A stretch of DNA of 64,000 nucleotides, from NCBI GenBank assembly GCA_902363875.1, contig CABJBO010000006.1, positions 1 to 64,000 of the forward strand. Reading direction: 5' to 3'. The notes under the pieces are model-generated. The model was not told the DNA's origin. It saw only the letters and a program-made list of their open reading frames with translations, and did not search any database. A program made the position numbers and the translations under genes. Within the stretch, counting starts at the first letter, position 1, and each line of letters opens with the position of its first letter. The DNA is from Coriobacteriaceae bacterium. GTDB taxonomy: Bacteria > Actinomycetota > Coriobacteriia > Coriobacteriales > Coriobacteriaceae. This document shows positions 55,998 to 64,000 of this stretch, one piece after another.

Positions 55998-57164
55998 TTG
56001 AGTGAGATTCAGAACTCGTCCATTTTCTCTCTTGACGATGTCAACGAGGAGGAGATGAACAACCTCATCGACGGTACGATTACCGACTTTGATGAGGGCG
56101 ATCTCGTTAACGGCACTGTCGTTAAGATCGAGCATGACGAGGTGCTCGTTGACATCGGATTCAAGTCCGAGGGCGTTATCCCGGTCCGCGAGCTGTCCAT
56201 CCGCAAGGACGCTAACCCTGCAGACATCGTTGCACTCGGTGATCCCATCGAGGCTCTGGTTCTCCAGAAGGAGGACAAGGACGGTCGTCTGGTCCTGTCC
56301 AAGAAGCGTGCCGAGTACGAGCGTGCTTGGAACCGCATCGAGGAGAAGTTCAACTCCGGCGAGAACGTCGAGGGCGAGGTTATCGAGGTTGTCAAGGGCG
56401 GCCTGATCCTCGACATCGGCCTGCGTGGCTTCCTGCCCGCTTCCCTCGTCGACCTCCGTCGCGTCAAGGACCTCACCTCCTACATGGGCACCCGCATCGA
56501 GGCCCGCGTCATCGAGATGGACCGCAACCGCAACAACGTTGTCCTCTCCCGTCGCGTCGTGCTTGAGGAGTCCCGTAAGGCCGAGCGCTCCGAGATCCTG
56601 TCCAAGCTCAAGTCTGGCATGCGTCTCCAGGGCACCGTTTCCTCCATCGTCGACTTCGGCGCCTTCGTCGACCTCGGCGGTATCGACGGCCTCATCCACA
56701 TCTCCGAGCTCTCCTGGAACCACGTCAACCATCCTTCCGAGGTTGTCAAGGTCGGCCAGGAGGTCGAGGTCGAGGTTCTCGACGTCGATCTCAACCGCGA
56801 GCGCATCTCCCTGGGTCTCAAGCAGACCACCGAGGATCCGTGGCGCGCACTGGTCAAGAAGTACCCCGTCGGCGCTATCGTCGAGGGCACTGTGACCAAG
56901 CTTGTCCCGTTCGGCGCTTTCGTCGATCTGGGCGAGGGCATCGAGGGCCTGGTGCACATCTCCGAGATGGCCAACAAGCACGTCGATCAGCCTTCTCAGG
57001 TCACCCATGTGGGCGACAAGGTTCAGGTCAAGGTCATGGAAATCGACCTCGACCGTCGTCGTATCTCCCTGTCCATGAAGTCTGCTGCTGAGACTCTGGG
57101 CGTCGAGATCGAGGTTACCCCGCTGCCTTCCGAGAAGAAGGACGAGGAGACCGACGCCGAGTAA
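55998..57164 (+). CDS. rpsA: 30S ribosomal protein S1
   Basis: A 388-residue protein with four S1 OB-fold domains (about 35-105, 120-190, 205-275 and 290-360); the domains 3 and 4 carry the GAFVDLGGIDGLIHISELSW and GAFVDLGEGIEGLVHISEM repeats. E. coli S1 has six domains; the four-domain form is usual in Gram-positive high-GC bacteria. It helps unfold mRNA at the 30S subunit. The start is TTG, with AAAGGGG 7 bases before it. An acidic tail EKKDEETDAE ends the protein. Confidence 0.95.
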   Translation: MSEIQNSSIFSLDDVNEEEMNNLIDGTITDFDEGDLVNGTVVKIEHDEVLVDIGFKSEGVIPVRELSIRKDANPADIVALGDPIEALVLQKEDKDGRLVLSKKRAEYERAWNRIEEKFNSGENVEGEVIEVVKGGLILDIGLRGFLPASLVDLRRVKDLTSYMGTRIEARVIEMDRNRNNVVLSRRVVLEESRKAERSEILSKLKSGMRLQGTVSSIVDFGAFVDLGGIDGLIHISELSWNHVNHPSEVVKVGQEVEVEVLDVDLNRERISLGLKQTTEDPWRALVKKYPVGAIVEGTVTKLVPFGAFVDLGEGIEGLVHISEMANKHVDQPSQVTHVGDKVQVKVMEIDLDRRRISLSMKSAAETLGVEIEVTPLPSEKKDEETDAE

Positions 57165-57190
57165 ATCGGTTTGACGATCACTTGTTTTAA

Positions 57191-57223
57191 GGGATCCGTC
57201 CGTAATGGACGGGTCCCTTTTTG
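57191..57223 (+). terminator. Terminator after rpsA
   Basis: The stem gggatccgtcc/ggacgggtccc (one G:T pair) with a 5-base loop is followed by TTTTT. Confidence 0.92.
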
Positions 57224-57489
57224 CATTTGCTGCTGAGGTGCGCGATGTCGTCCGCGCGCAATGCTGTCCGAGCTGTCCACAGGCTATTAGGTTTTCGGTG
57301 CATGAAAAAATGCCGACATCCCGCCTCGGGGAGGAGGCGGGAACGCACCGAGTAGACGGAGGGGTGCGGAGCGCGGTCGCGTCTCGACTGACGACGTTGC
57401 CCATCGACAGGACCATTGTAGCGCATGGCGGTTCTTGGTTTATCGTGTCGAGCGTTTGCGTTGTGCCATTGCCTGCGGCAACGGTGTGT
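57224..57489. other. rpsA-rnpB intergenic region
   Basis: I see no gene: plus-strand frames here are not coding in character. The rnpB promoter should lie at its 3' end. Confidence 0.5.
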
Positions 57490-57495
57490 TACACT
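57490..57495 (+). promoter_or_regulatory. Possible -10 of rnpB
   Basis: TACACT lies about 12 bp before the predicted RNase P RNA 5' end. The TTGCCT upstream is 15 bp away, shorter than usual, so only the -10 is proposed. Confidence 0.4.
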
Positions 57496-57505
57496 CTTGC
57501 ACTGC

Positions 57506-57863
57506 TGAGTGGGCCAGACGGTCGCGCGATGTGCTGCTTGCAGTACGCGTGAGGAAAGTCCGGGCTCCAGAGGGCGGGATGCCGGCTAACGGCCGGGCGG
57601 AGTGATCCGACGGAAAGCGCCGCAGAAAAGAAGACTCCCACCTGCGCCGCAAGGCGTAAAGGGAAAAGCTGAAACGGTGGTGTAAGAGACCACCAGCGTC
57701 GTGGCAACATGGCGGCTTGGCAAGCCCCATCCGGAGCAAGCGCGAATAGGAACGCTATGGGCCGGCCCGGTTCGCGTTCGGGTAGCGTGCGTGGAGCTGC
57801 ACGGTAACGTGCAGACAAGATAAATGACCGTTCACGACAGAACCCGGCTTACAGGCCCACTTG
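57506..57863 (+). ncRNA. rnpB: RNase P RNA (class A)
   Basis: The terminal stem agtgggcc (57508-57515) pairs with ggcccact (57854-57861). Conserved segments occur in order: GAGGAAAGTCCGGGCTCC near 57550, AAGGGAAAAGCTGAAACGGTGG near 57658, and ACAGAACCCGGCTTACAGGCC near 57837. The length of about 355 bases fits bacterial class A RNase P RNA. It is the catalytic subunit for tRNA 5' maturation. The exact ends are estimated from the P1 stem. Confidence 0.95.
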
Positions 57864-57948
57864 GCATTTTTGTTACCCTGACAATCGGTACGGCCTTTGC
57901 CGTATTATTGAAGCTGTTTGTTGCTTTGCTTGTTGTTGAGGGGCTTTG

Positions 57949-58584
57949 TTGGACAGCTATTTTACTCTGCAATCGAATATTGAGGTTTCGGGCGAGTTTG
58001 TGGACCGCAAGAGCCGGTTTATTGCCCAGCTGGTCCATATTGAGTCCGAGGACGAGGCGAATGCCTTTATCGAGATGGTTCGCAAGCGTCATTACGACGC
58101 TCGACACAATGTTCCCGCGTGGATTTTGGTCGATGGACGCGAGCGCCAGAGCGATGATGGTGAGCCGAGCCGCACGAGCGGTATGCCGACACTCGAGGTG
58201 TTGCGCGGTGCGGAGCTCAAAAATGTTTGCTGCGTAGTGACACGCTATTTTGGTGGTACGTTGTTGGGGCCCGGTGGCTTGGTACGCGCCTATACCGCGG
58301 CGACGCAGGCGGCGGTGGCCGCGGCTCAGGAGGCCGGGCAGATCGTTGAGATGACGAGTGTCGTGCCTGTTGACGTGCATGTGGCCTATCCGCAGTATGA
58401 GCAGGTGCTTCGCTTGGCCCAGGATTCCGGTGCCAAGGTTTCGGATACCGAGTACGCGGATGCCGTGACGATTCATTTGGTGTTTAAGGCGGGGGAGCAG
58501 GAGCCGTTTTGCGTTAAGATGCGCGAGCTTATGGCGGGGCGCGAGGAGATTGAGGTCGGCGCTCCCGAATTTGCCGAGTTCTAA
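57949..58584 (+). CDS. yigZ: YigZ/IMPACT-family protein
   Basis: A 211-residue protein of the YigZ/UPF0029 family. The N-terminal KSRFIAQLVHI, the DDGEPSRTSGMP signature near residue 65 and TRYFGGTLLGPGGLVRAYT near 95 are hallmark motifs; the C-terminal half is a ferredoxin-like DUF1949 domain. Its function is uncertain, and IMPACT relatives affect translation control. GAGGGG at 57938-57943 is 5 bases from TTG 57949, which I take as the start; TTG 57946 is possible. Confidence 0.9.
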   Translation: MDSYFTLQSNIEVSGEFVDRKSRFIAQLVHIESEDEANAFIEMVRKRHYDARHNVPAWILVDGRERQSDDGEPSRTSGMPTLEVLRGAELKNVCCVVTRYFGGTLLGPGGLVRAYTAATQAAVAAAQEAGQIVEMTSVVPVDVHVAYPQYEQVLRLAQDSGAKVSDTEYADAVTIHLVFKAGEQEPFCVKMRELMAGREEIEVGAPEFAEF

Positions 58585-58586
58585 CG

Positions 58587-58638
58587 ACGACGGCCGGCGT
58601 GCTTTTGGATGAATCCCAAGCGCGCCGGCCGTCGTTTT
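58587..58638 (+). terminator. Terminator after yigZ
   Basis: A perfect 13-bp stem acgacggccggcg/cgccggccgtcgt with an inner gctt/aagc pair is followed by TTTA. It may act in both directions, for yigZ and the convergent gene at 58652. Confidence 0.85.
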
Positions 58639-58651
58639 ATGTTGTCGCCGT

Positions 58652-59098
58652 TTACTCGGCGAGCTGCTTTAGCACATCGCAGGCGATGTCGACGGCGTCG
58701 TCGATGCAGCCGGGGCAGCTGCGGAGCGGACCCTGGTCCGATCCGACGCCTTTGAGCGTGCCGCAGACGGTCGTGGTGTTCTTCTCGCCAAAGCGCTTGG
58801 CAATCTCGCGCGACAGCTTGTAGGTCTGGCCCTTGGTCTTGGGGTTCTCCATACCGTCGCTCATCACAAAGCCCATGATGGCCACGGCGCCCGAGATGGC
58901 GCCGCAGGTCTCGGTCATGCCGCCCATGCCGGCGCCAAAGCCCTCGGTGAGGGTAAAGGCGATCTGGGGGTCGAGCCCCACAGCGGGCGCGAGCGTGCAA
59001 GCGACAGCCTGGGCGCAGTTAAAGCCGCGGGCGTGGTATTCGGCAGCCTGAGCCTGACAGGCGGTGATGTCGAGCTGGGCCGTATCGATTTGCTTCAT
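58652..59098 (-). CDS. C-GCAxxG-C-C-family protein
   Basis: A 148-residue protein of the C_GCAxxG_C_C family. The NCAQAV motif near residue 26, GFGAGMGG near 52, CGAISGA near 64 and the C-terminal CPGC near 130 provide the ordered cysteines and glycines of the family. Members are thought to be redox or metal-associated; no reaction is established. AAGGAG precedes the ATG at 59098 on the minus strand. Upstream in-frame codons to 59245 look non-coding. Confidence 0.85.
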   Translation of the reverse strand: MKQIDTAQLDITACQAQAAEYHARGFNCAQAVACTLAPAVGLDPQIAFTLTEGFGAGMGGMTETCGAISGAVAIMGFVMSDGMENPKTKGQTYKLSREIAKRFGEKNTTTVCGTLKGVGSDQGPLRSCPGCIDDAVDIACDVLKQLAE

Positions 59099-59204
59099 CG
59101 TTGTCTCCTTGTTCATGGTGTACCCGCCTATGGTACCCTTGCCGGCGCATTCGCTTATCGAGACCGCAGTGCATATCTCATTGTTTTTCGCCATCGAACA
59201 CTTT

Positions 59205-59244
59205 CTTAAGATTTGGGACAAATAAACCTGATTAATTTGTCCCA
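59205..59244. repeat. Dispersed repeat, family C, copy 2
   Basis: cttaagatttgggacaaa (59205-59222) and ctgattaatttgtccca (59228-59244) match the copy at 47047-47086. The arms tgggacaaat and atttgtccca (59214-59223 with 59235-59244) are a perfect 10-bp inverted repeat. It lies between divergent genes. Confidence 0.75.
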
Positions 59245-59331
59245 TAACCTATCGGCGGGATGGGTTGAGAGGGGTGCGGGGTAGCGGTATTGTGAACCGA
59301 ATAAAACAAAACCCAAGTAAGGGAGTTGGAT

Positions 59332-60615
59332 ATGTGCGAGCAGACTATCGGTACCACGTGCGTTCAGGGCGGCTATCATCCGGGCGATGCGGAGCCGCGC
59401 CAGGTGCCCATCTACCAGTCCACCACGTGGAAATACGACACGTCCGAGCACATGGGCAAGCTGTTTGACCTGGAGGAGTCGGGCTACTTCTACAGCCGTT
59501 TGCAGAACCCCACGTGCGATCTGGTCGCCGCCAAGATCTGCGAGATGGAGGGCGGCACCGCTGCGATGCTCACGAGTTCGGGCATGGCCGCGAACTTCCT
59601 CGCGATCTTTAACGTGGCCGGTGCCGGCGATCACGTGGTCGCGAGCTCTGCTATCTACGGCGGTACGTATAACCTGCTCGCCCACACCATGGGCCGCATG
59701 GGCGTGACTTGCACGTTTGTCGCCCCCGACTGCACCGATGAGGAGCTGGAGGCAGCCTTTGAGCCCAATACCAAGCTCGTCTTTGGCGAGACGATTGCCA
59801 ACCCCGCCCTTGCCGTGCTCGATATTGAGCGCTTTGCCAAGGCCGCGCATGACCACGGCGTGCCGCTGATGGTCGACAACACCTTCCCGACGCCCGTGAT
59901 GTGCCGTCCCTTTGAGTGGGGCGCCGACATCGTCACGCACTCTACCACCAAGTACATGGATGGGCATGCGGCCTACCTGGGTGGCGTGATCGTCGACCAC
60001 GGCCAGTTTGACTGGATGGCCCATGCAGACAAGTTCCCGGGTCTCACCACGCCCGACGAGAGCTATCACGGCGTGACCTATGCCGAGAAGTTCGGTCGCG
60101 AGGGTGCCTTCATTACCAAGGCAACCGCTCAGCTCATGCGCGACCTCGGCCCCATGCAGAACCCGCAGGCGGCGTTTTTCCTGAACAGCTCGCTCGAGAG
60201 CCTGCATGTGCGCATGCCGCGTCATTGCGAGAACGGCCTAGCCGTTGCCAAGTTCCTGCAGAGCCATCCCAAGGTGCGCTTCGTGAGCTATCCGGGCCTG
60301 GAGGGCGACAAGTACTATGACCTGGCTCAGAAGTACATGCCCAACGGTACCTGCGGCGTCGTGAGCTTTGGCTTTAACGGTGGTCGCGCGGCGGCCGAGA
60401 CCTTTATGAAGAGCCTTAAACTTGCCCAGATCGCCACGCATGTGGCTGACGCCCGCACCTGCTGCCTGCATCCCGCTAATGCCACACACCGCCAGATGAA
60501 CGATGAGGAGCTCATCGCCTGTGGCATCTCCGCCGACATGGTGCGCCTGTCGTGCGGCCTCGAGGATACGGCCGATCTGATTGCCGACCTTGAGCAGGCG
60601 CTCGAGCAGTGCTAG
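59332..60615 (+). CDS. metY: O-acetylhomoserine sulfhydrylase-type PLP enzyme
   Basis: A 427-residue Cys/Met-metabolism PLP enzyme. The PLP lysine is Lys207 in THSTTKYMDGH; MLTSSGMAANFLAIFN and MVDNTFPTPV are family motifs. The length and sequence style fit O-acetylhomoserine aminocarboxypropyltransferase (MetY), but methionine gamma-lyase cannot be excluded without alignment. AAGGGAG precedes ATG 59332. It joins methionine or sulfur metabolism; no MetX is visible nearby. Confidence 0.87.
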   Translation: MCEQTIGTTCVQGGYHPGDAEPRQVPIYQSTTWKYDTSEHMGKLFDLEESGYFYSRLQNPTCDLVAAKICEMEGGTAAMLTSSGMAANFLAIFNVAGAGDHVVASSAIYGGTYNLLAHTMGRMGVTCTFVAPDCTDEELEAAFEPNTKLVFGETIANPALAVLDIERFAKAAHDHGVPLMVDNTFPTPVMCRPFEWGADIVTHSTTKYMDGHAAYLGGVIVDHGQFDWMAHADKFPGLTTPDESYHGVTYAEKFGREGAFITKATAQLMRDLGPMQNPQAAFFLNSSLESLHVRMPRHCENGLAVAKFLQSHPKVRFVSYPGLEGDKYYDLAQKYMPNGTCGVVSFGFNGGRAAAETFMKSLKLAQIATHVADARTCCLHPANATHRQMNDEELIACGISADMVRLSCGLEDTADLIADLEQALEQC

Positions 60616-60683
60616 GCTAGCGTTCGCATAAGGCGCCGATGCTGGCAGAAAGCTTCGGCGACCTTCAGTTCCGATTCCGTAGG

Positions 60684-60729
60684 CGGGACCCCAATTGCGT
60701 TTTTGCAGGCGATTGGGGCCCCGTTTTTT
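60684..60729 (+). terminator. Terminator after metY
   Basis: A roughly 15-bp stem (60684-60698 with 60709-60723, two imperfect pairs) is followed by TTTTTT. Confidence 0.85.
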
Positions 60730-60755
60730 GCGTTGTGCCACTCGAAAGGATGGAT

Positions 60756-62060
60756 ATGGAGAAAACCGCAGAGCAGCTGCGCCGCGAGCACCTTGCCCTT
60801 GAGGGCGACACCCATGGCAAGAACAAATGGGCGATTCTGTTTACCGTGCTCATCATGACGTTTATGTCGTGTCTGGATTCGACCGTCGTGACCGTGGCGT
60901 TGCCCGTGATGCAAAAGGAGCTGGGCGTGGGCCTCGACCGCATCCAGCTGGTGAGCTCGGTGTACCTGCTTGCGACATGCGTGGCTATGCTGCCGTTTGG
61001 CCGCTTGGGCGACGTGCGCGGCAAGGTGGGCGTATTCCAGCTGGGCGTCATCGTTTTTACGGCCGGCTCGCTGCTTTGCGGCCTTTCGAGTTCGCTCGAA
61101 GTTCTTATTCTGGCACGCATTGTGCAGGGCGTCGGCTGCGCGGCGGCCATGGCTAACAACATGGGTATCATCACCGAGTCGTTTCCGGCGCGCGAGCGCG
61201 GTCGTGCCATGGGTATTCTCGCGACCTTCGTGGCCCTCGGCATGATGTGCGGCCCCGTGCTCGGCGGCATGCTGGTGGCAAGCTTTCCCTGGGAGAGCAT
61301 CTTCCTCATCAACCTGCCCATTGGCGTCATCTCGTTTATCGTGGGACTCTATACACTACCGCATGTTAAGCCGGAGGCCGGCGAGCGCCCCATGTCCCTG
61401 ATTGAGGCTGCTCGTCGCTGCTTTGCAAATTCGGCCTTCACCATCAACCTTGCTTGCATGCTCATCGTGTTCGTTGGTATTGGCGCATCCGAGTTTATCC
61501 TGCCGTTCTATTTTCAGGACGCTCACGGCTTTGGTTCCGACATCTCTGGACTACTCTTTTTGGCGCTGCCGATGGTGAATGCCTTTATCGGCCCGCTTTC
61601 GGGTACGGTTTCGGACCGCGTTGGCTGCGAGGGCCCCACGGCGGTCGGCCTAGGCGTGTACGTATGCGGTCTTTTTGCGGTAAGCACGCTCGACGAGCAC
61701 TCTTCCATCCCTGTGATCGTGTGTTGCGTCGCGTTTATGTCGTGCGGTACGTCGATTTTCCAGAGCCCCAATAACTCGCTGTATATGGGCTCGGCTCCGC
61801 GCGAAGCGCTCGGCTTTGCGGGCAGCCTGGGTAGCCTGGCGCGCTATGCGGGTATGGCAGTGGGCATTACAGCGGCATCGCATATCCTGTATGGGCAGAT
61901 GAGCGTGGCGATGGGCGAGTCCGTGACCAGTTTCGTTGCAGGCCGTCCGGATGTGTTCCTGTTCGGCTTTCGCTCGGTGTTCTATGTGCTCATGGCTGTG
62001 GCCGCTGTGGGTTTTGCGCTCGCCATGGTGCGTTTGGTGAGGATGCGCGCCCGCCATTAG
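60756..62060 (+). CDS. MFS transporter, DHA2-type multidrug exporter family
   Basis: A 434-residue protein with about 12-14 hydrophobic segments. Motif A-like LPFGRLGDVRGK near residue 90, motif B-like RIVQGVGCAAAMANN near 130 and the antiporter-type motif C GPVLGGML near 170 are visible. N-terminal LDSTVVTVALPVMQKEL is the DHA2 signature. It is probably a proton-coupled exporter, but the substrate is unknown. GAAAGGA precedes ATG 60756 at proper spacing; ATG 60750 is too close. Confidence 0.87.
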   Translation: MEKTAEQLRREHLALEGDTHGKNKWAILFTVLIMTFMSCLDSTVVTVALPVMQKELGVGLDRIQLVSSVYLLATCVAMLPFGRLGDVRGKVGVFQLGVIVFTAGSLLCGLSSSLEVLILARIVQGVGCAAAMANNMGIITESFPARERGRAMGILATFVALGMMCGPVLGGMLVASFPWESIFLINLPIGVISFIVGLYTLPHVKPEAGERPMSLIEAARRCFANSAFTINLACMLIVFVGIGASEFILPFYFQDAHGFGSDISGLLFLALPMVNAFIGPLSGTVSDRVGCEGPTAVGLGVYVCGLFAVSTLDEHSSIPVIVCCVAFMSCGTSIFQSPNNSLYMGSAPREALGFAGSLGSLARYAGMAVGITAASHILYGQMSVAMGESVTSFVAGRPDVFLFGFRSVFYVLMAVAAVGFALAMVRLVRMRARH

Positions 62061-62217
62061 TGTGTTGAGAGACTGTCTGCCACGATTCGCGCCGTCCCAA
62101 AAAGACCGGTTTGTGGTGCGATGCGGCTTGTGGGGCGGGCGGGGGTCGGTCCGTGGTAGACTATCGAACAACGTTTATTAATCGCGCGGCATCGTTGCCG
62201 CGAGAAGGGGTTGCGCC
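62061..62217 (+). other. MFS-xpt intergenic region
   Basis: No purine-riboswitch sequence is seen. A TAGACT at 62157-62162 could be a -10, and a short hairpin gcggcatcgttgccgcg lies just upstream of the xpt ribosome site. Confidence 0.35.
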
Positions 62218-62796
62218 ATGCAGGAGCTTGAGGATCGTATTCGCCATGACGGCATCGTAAAGGCCGGTAACGTCCTTAAGGTTGATGCCTTCCTCAACCA
62301 CCAGTGCGACGTTGAGCTGTTCGACCACATGGGCGCTGAGTGGGCCCGTCTGTTCAAGGATGTCGAGATCAACAAGATTCTGACGATCGAGGCTTCGGGC
62401 ATTGGTATGGCTTGCATCGCAGCCCAGCATTTTGGTGGCGTGCCGGTTGTCTTTGCCAAGAAGGCACAGTCCATCAACCTCGACGGCGAGCAGTATGCTA
62501 CGACCATCTACTCCTTTACCAAGCAGAAGGAGTATCCGGTCATCGTGGGCAAGCGCTTCCTGTCCGAGGGCGACAAGGTCCTGATCATCGACGACTTCTT
62601 GGCCAACGGCTGCGCGCTCGAGGGTCTTATCAAGATCTGCGAGGCTGCGGGTGCCGAGGTATCCGGCATTGGCATTGCGGTGGAGAAGGGCTTCCAGGGC
62701 GGTGGCGATAAGCTCCGCGAGCGTGGCTTCCGCGTTGAGAGCCTGGCCCGTATCGCCGATATGGACTGCGAGACCGGCGAGATCACCTTCGCCTAA
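62218..62796 (+). CDS. xpt: Xanthine phosphoribosyltransferase
   Basis: A 192-residue type I PRTase of Xpt length. The PRPP-binding loop is [16 protein letters not shown] near residue 122, and [15 protein letters not shown] and [10 protein letters not shown] are Xpt motifs. It salvages xanthine to XMP. GAGAAGGGG precedes the ATG. A terminator follows it. Confidence 0.94.
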   Translation: MQELEDRIRHDGIVKAGNVLKVDAFLNHQCDVELFDHMGAEWARLFKDVEINKILTIEASGIGMACIAAQHFGGVPVVFAKKAQSINLDGEQYATTIYSFTKQKEYPVIVGKRFLSEGDKVLIIDDFLANGCALEGLIKICEAAGAEVSGIGIAVEKGFQGGGDKLRERGFRVESLARIADMDCETGEITFA

Positions 62797-62824
62797 GCGC
62801 GCAACACAAGCGATTGGTATGCGA

Positions 62825-62860
62825 TGTGACAAAGGGACTGTCCCTTTGTCACATTTTTTT
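62825..62860 (+). terminator. Terminator after xpt
   Basis: A 12-bp stem tgtgacaaaggg/ccctttgtcaca with a small loop is followed by TTTTTTT. Confidence 0.92.
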
Positions 62861-62880
62861 GTATGAGGGGAGGTATTGAT

Positions 62881-63261
62881 ATGGATGAGAACAAGATGGG
62901 ATGGTGCGAGTATGCGCGCTATGCCGCGATGGCGGCCGAAGAGTTGGCGCGCGATTGCGAGGTACAGGTGTTTCGCGCGACGGGTCCGGGCGGACAAGGC
63001 GTGAACACGACGGACTCGGCGGTGCGCATGAAGCACGTGCCCACAGGGATTACCGTGACGGCGCGCGAGAGCCGCAGCCAGTTCCAAAATCGCGCGAGCT
63101 GCCTGCGCAAGCTGCACGCCGAGCTCGAGCGACGCGGACGTCCACCGCGTCGACGTGTAAAGACCAAGGTGCCCCAGCGCTCTCGTCAGCGCAGACTCAA
63201 TGACAAGCACTTCAATGCCATTAAAAAGGCCAACCGACGCAAGCCGGGCAGCGACGAGTAG
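62881..63261 (+). CDS. GGQ-domain release-factor-like protein
   Basis: A 126-residue protein holding just the peptidyl-hydrolase domain of class I release factors: [19 protein letters not shown] near residue 37 with the GGQ motif, then HVPTGITVT. There is no stop-codon recognition domain. A basic Arg/Lys-rich C-terminal tail resembles ArfB/YaeJ and PrfH relatives that rescue stalled ribosomes, whose tail probes the mRNA channel. GGGGAGG precedes ATG 62881; a start at 62863 is an alternative. Family (ArfB-like or PrfH-like) is not resolved. Confidence 0.82.
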   Translation: MDENKMGWCEYARYAAMAAEELARDCEVQVFRATGPGGQGVNTTDSAVRMKHVPTGITVTARESRSQFQNRASCLRKLHAELERRGRPPRRRVKTKVPQRSRQRRLNDKHFNAIKKANRRKPGSDE

Positions 63262-63282
63262 TCGTTTGTTCCACTGGCCTTG

Positions 63283-64000
63283 CTAGCGGGTAGGGTGCCA
63301 AACTTGGATGGCGCTGCCGAGGACGTCGACCTCGATGCGCGAGGCGTCAACGGGCTCGCCGTCGGCCTGGATGGGGTAGTCGGGCTCCTCAAAAGTTAGC
63401 TCGGCATGGCGGCAGCGGCGCATGCGAACCGGTGGCAACTTGGTATGGTGGCCGTCCTTGGCCGAAAGGAACATAGGCAGGGCTACCGCGCGAGGGACGG
63501 GGCCGCAGGCGTAGCAGACGTCGAGCATGCCGTCGCAGGGGTCGGCATCGGGGCAGATGCGATAGCCCGAGCCATAGGTAGGACCAAGCTGAATCGCCAT
63601 GATGATCGCCCTCACGCGCTCGGCGGGCGCGCCGTCAAAGCTGACTGTCATGGGGTAGTTGCGGTAGCGCAGGCCAAACTGCTCAAGTCCCGAAAGGGTG
63701 TAGAGCGGCGCGCCCGTCAAGCCGGTCTTTTTGCGCAGCTCGGTGGTGCCCAGGCCGATGGCGGCATCGATGCCGACCGAAAGCGTCTGGTCGTAGTACT
63801 CAACGGTAGCCTCGCCGCTGCCGCTCGCAGGGCTCCACGAGCGAATGCGCCCGATGTCCTGACGCTGCAGCTCGCAGGTGAGCAGCGCGCCATAATCCTT
63901 GCCGGAGAAATCGTCGATGCCGAGCGTCTGGGCAAAATCGTTGCCGGAGCCCACGGGCAGGACGGCAAGAGCGGGGCGGGCGTCCTCCTTTTGCGTCATA
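63283..64000 (-). CDS. Diacylglycerol kinase/YegS-type lipid kinase, partial
   Basis: About 239 codons of a DAGK-catalytic-family protein running off the right edge. The conserved VLPVGSGNDFAQTLG segment is present; the GGDGT ATP loop expected upstream of it lies outside the window. Further on, VGIDAAIGLGTTELRKK and the acidic DGMLDV follow the YegS/DgkB pattern, and the C-terminal IQADGEPVD motif closes the domain. The family phosphorylates diacylglycerol or similar lipids. Confidence 0.88.
   Translation of the reverse strand, partial: MTQKEDARPALAVLPVGSGNDFAQTLGIDDFSGKDYGALLTCELQRQDIGRIRSWSPASGSGEATVEYYDQTLSVGIDAAIGLGTTELRKKTGLTGAPLYTLSGLEQFGLRYRNYPMTVSFDGAPAERVRAIIMAIQLGPTYGSGYRICPDADPCDGMLDVCYACGPVPRAVALPMFLSAKDGHHTKLPPVRMRRCRHAELTFEEPDYPIQADGEPVDASRIEVDVLGSAIQVWHPTR

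Overview
The window is a GC-rich, gene-dense bacterial chromosome segment with no phage, plasmid or CRISPR content. The gene set points to an actinobacterium of the class Coriobacteriia, and a Collinsella-like gut organism is my best guess. The clues are an arginine deiminase operon, a division cluster with SepF and DivIVA but no FtsA, a four-domain ribosomal protein S1, frequent GTG/TTG starts, and many short GC-rich palindromes between genes. The assignment is inference; no taxonomic marker was compared.

Layout. 1-2829: tail of arginine deiminase (arcA), catabolic ornithine carbamoyltransferase (arcB) and a YfcC/ArcD-type antiporter, followed by a strongly structured intergenic region. 3435-8295: DUF1846 protein, a small winged-helix protein, CTP synthase (pyrG) and a XerD-type recombinase. 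8745-24235: the division and cell-wall cluster mraZ-rsmH-ftsL-ftsI-murF-mraY-murD-ftsW-murG-murC-murB-ftsQ-ftsZ, with murE, ddl and ftsA absent from it. 24446-29682: pgeF followed by the phosphate operon pstS-pstC-pstA-pstB-phoU. 29802-32361: yggS, sepF, yggT, divIVA, the usual downstream end of actinobacterial division clusters. 32529-35083 (minus): nitroreductase, and a DUF47 protein with a Pit-type phosphate transporter. 35334-44087: mixed genes including a Bax-inhibitor-1 protein, a PARG-like protein, a GDSL hydrolase, thiD and thiC under a TPP riboswitch, yaaA and an M18 aminopeptidase. 44254-54927: polA, an HAD phosphatase, argG and argH with an arginine-rich leader peptide, ndk, rpiB and a cysteine desulfidase-family protein. 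54924-64000: HAD hydrolase, rpsA, the RNase P RNA gene, yigZ, a redox-type small protein, metY, an MFS exporter, xpt, a GGQ-domain release-factor-like protein and a partial lipid kinase.

How it works together. The division cluster supplies most cytoplasmic and membrane steps of peptidoglycan precursor synthesis plus the septal synthase and the FtsZ ring. SepF and DivIVA probably replace FtsA and the Min system. Two phosphate uptake routes lie close by: high-affinity Pst and low-affinity Pit/DUF47. Arginine is both broken down (arc genes) and made (argG, argH) within this window. The most interesting regulatory element is a 24-codon reading frame upstream of argG with six Arg codons among its last ten, followed by nested hairpins, which looks like arginine-responsive attenuation.

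Other points of interest are a yggT gene with a good ribosome site but no canonical start codon, a PARG-like enzyme lacking the expected second glutamate of its QEE motif, and several families of dispersed or very long inverted repeats.
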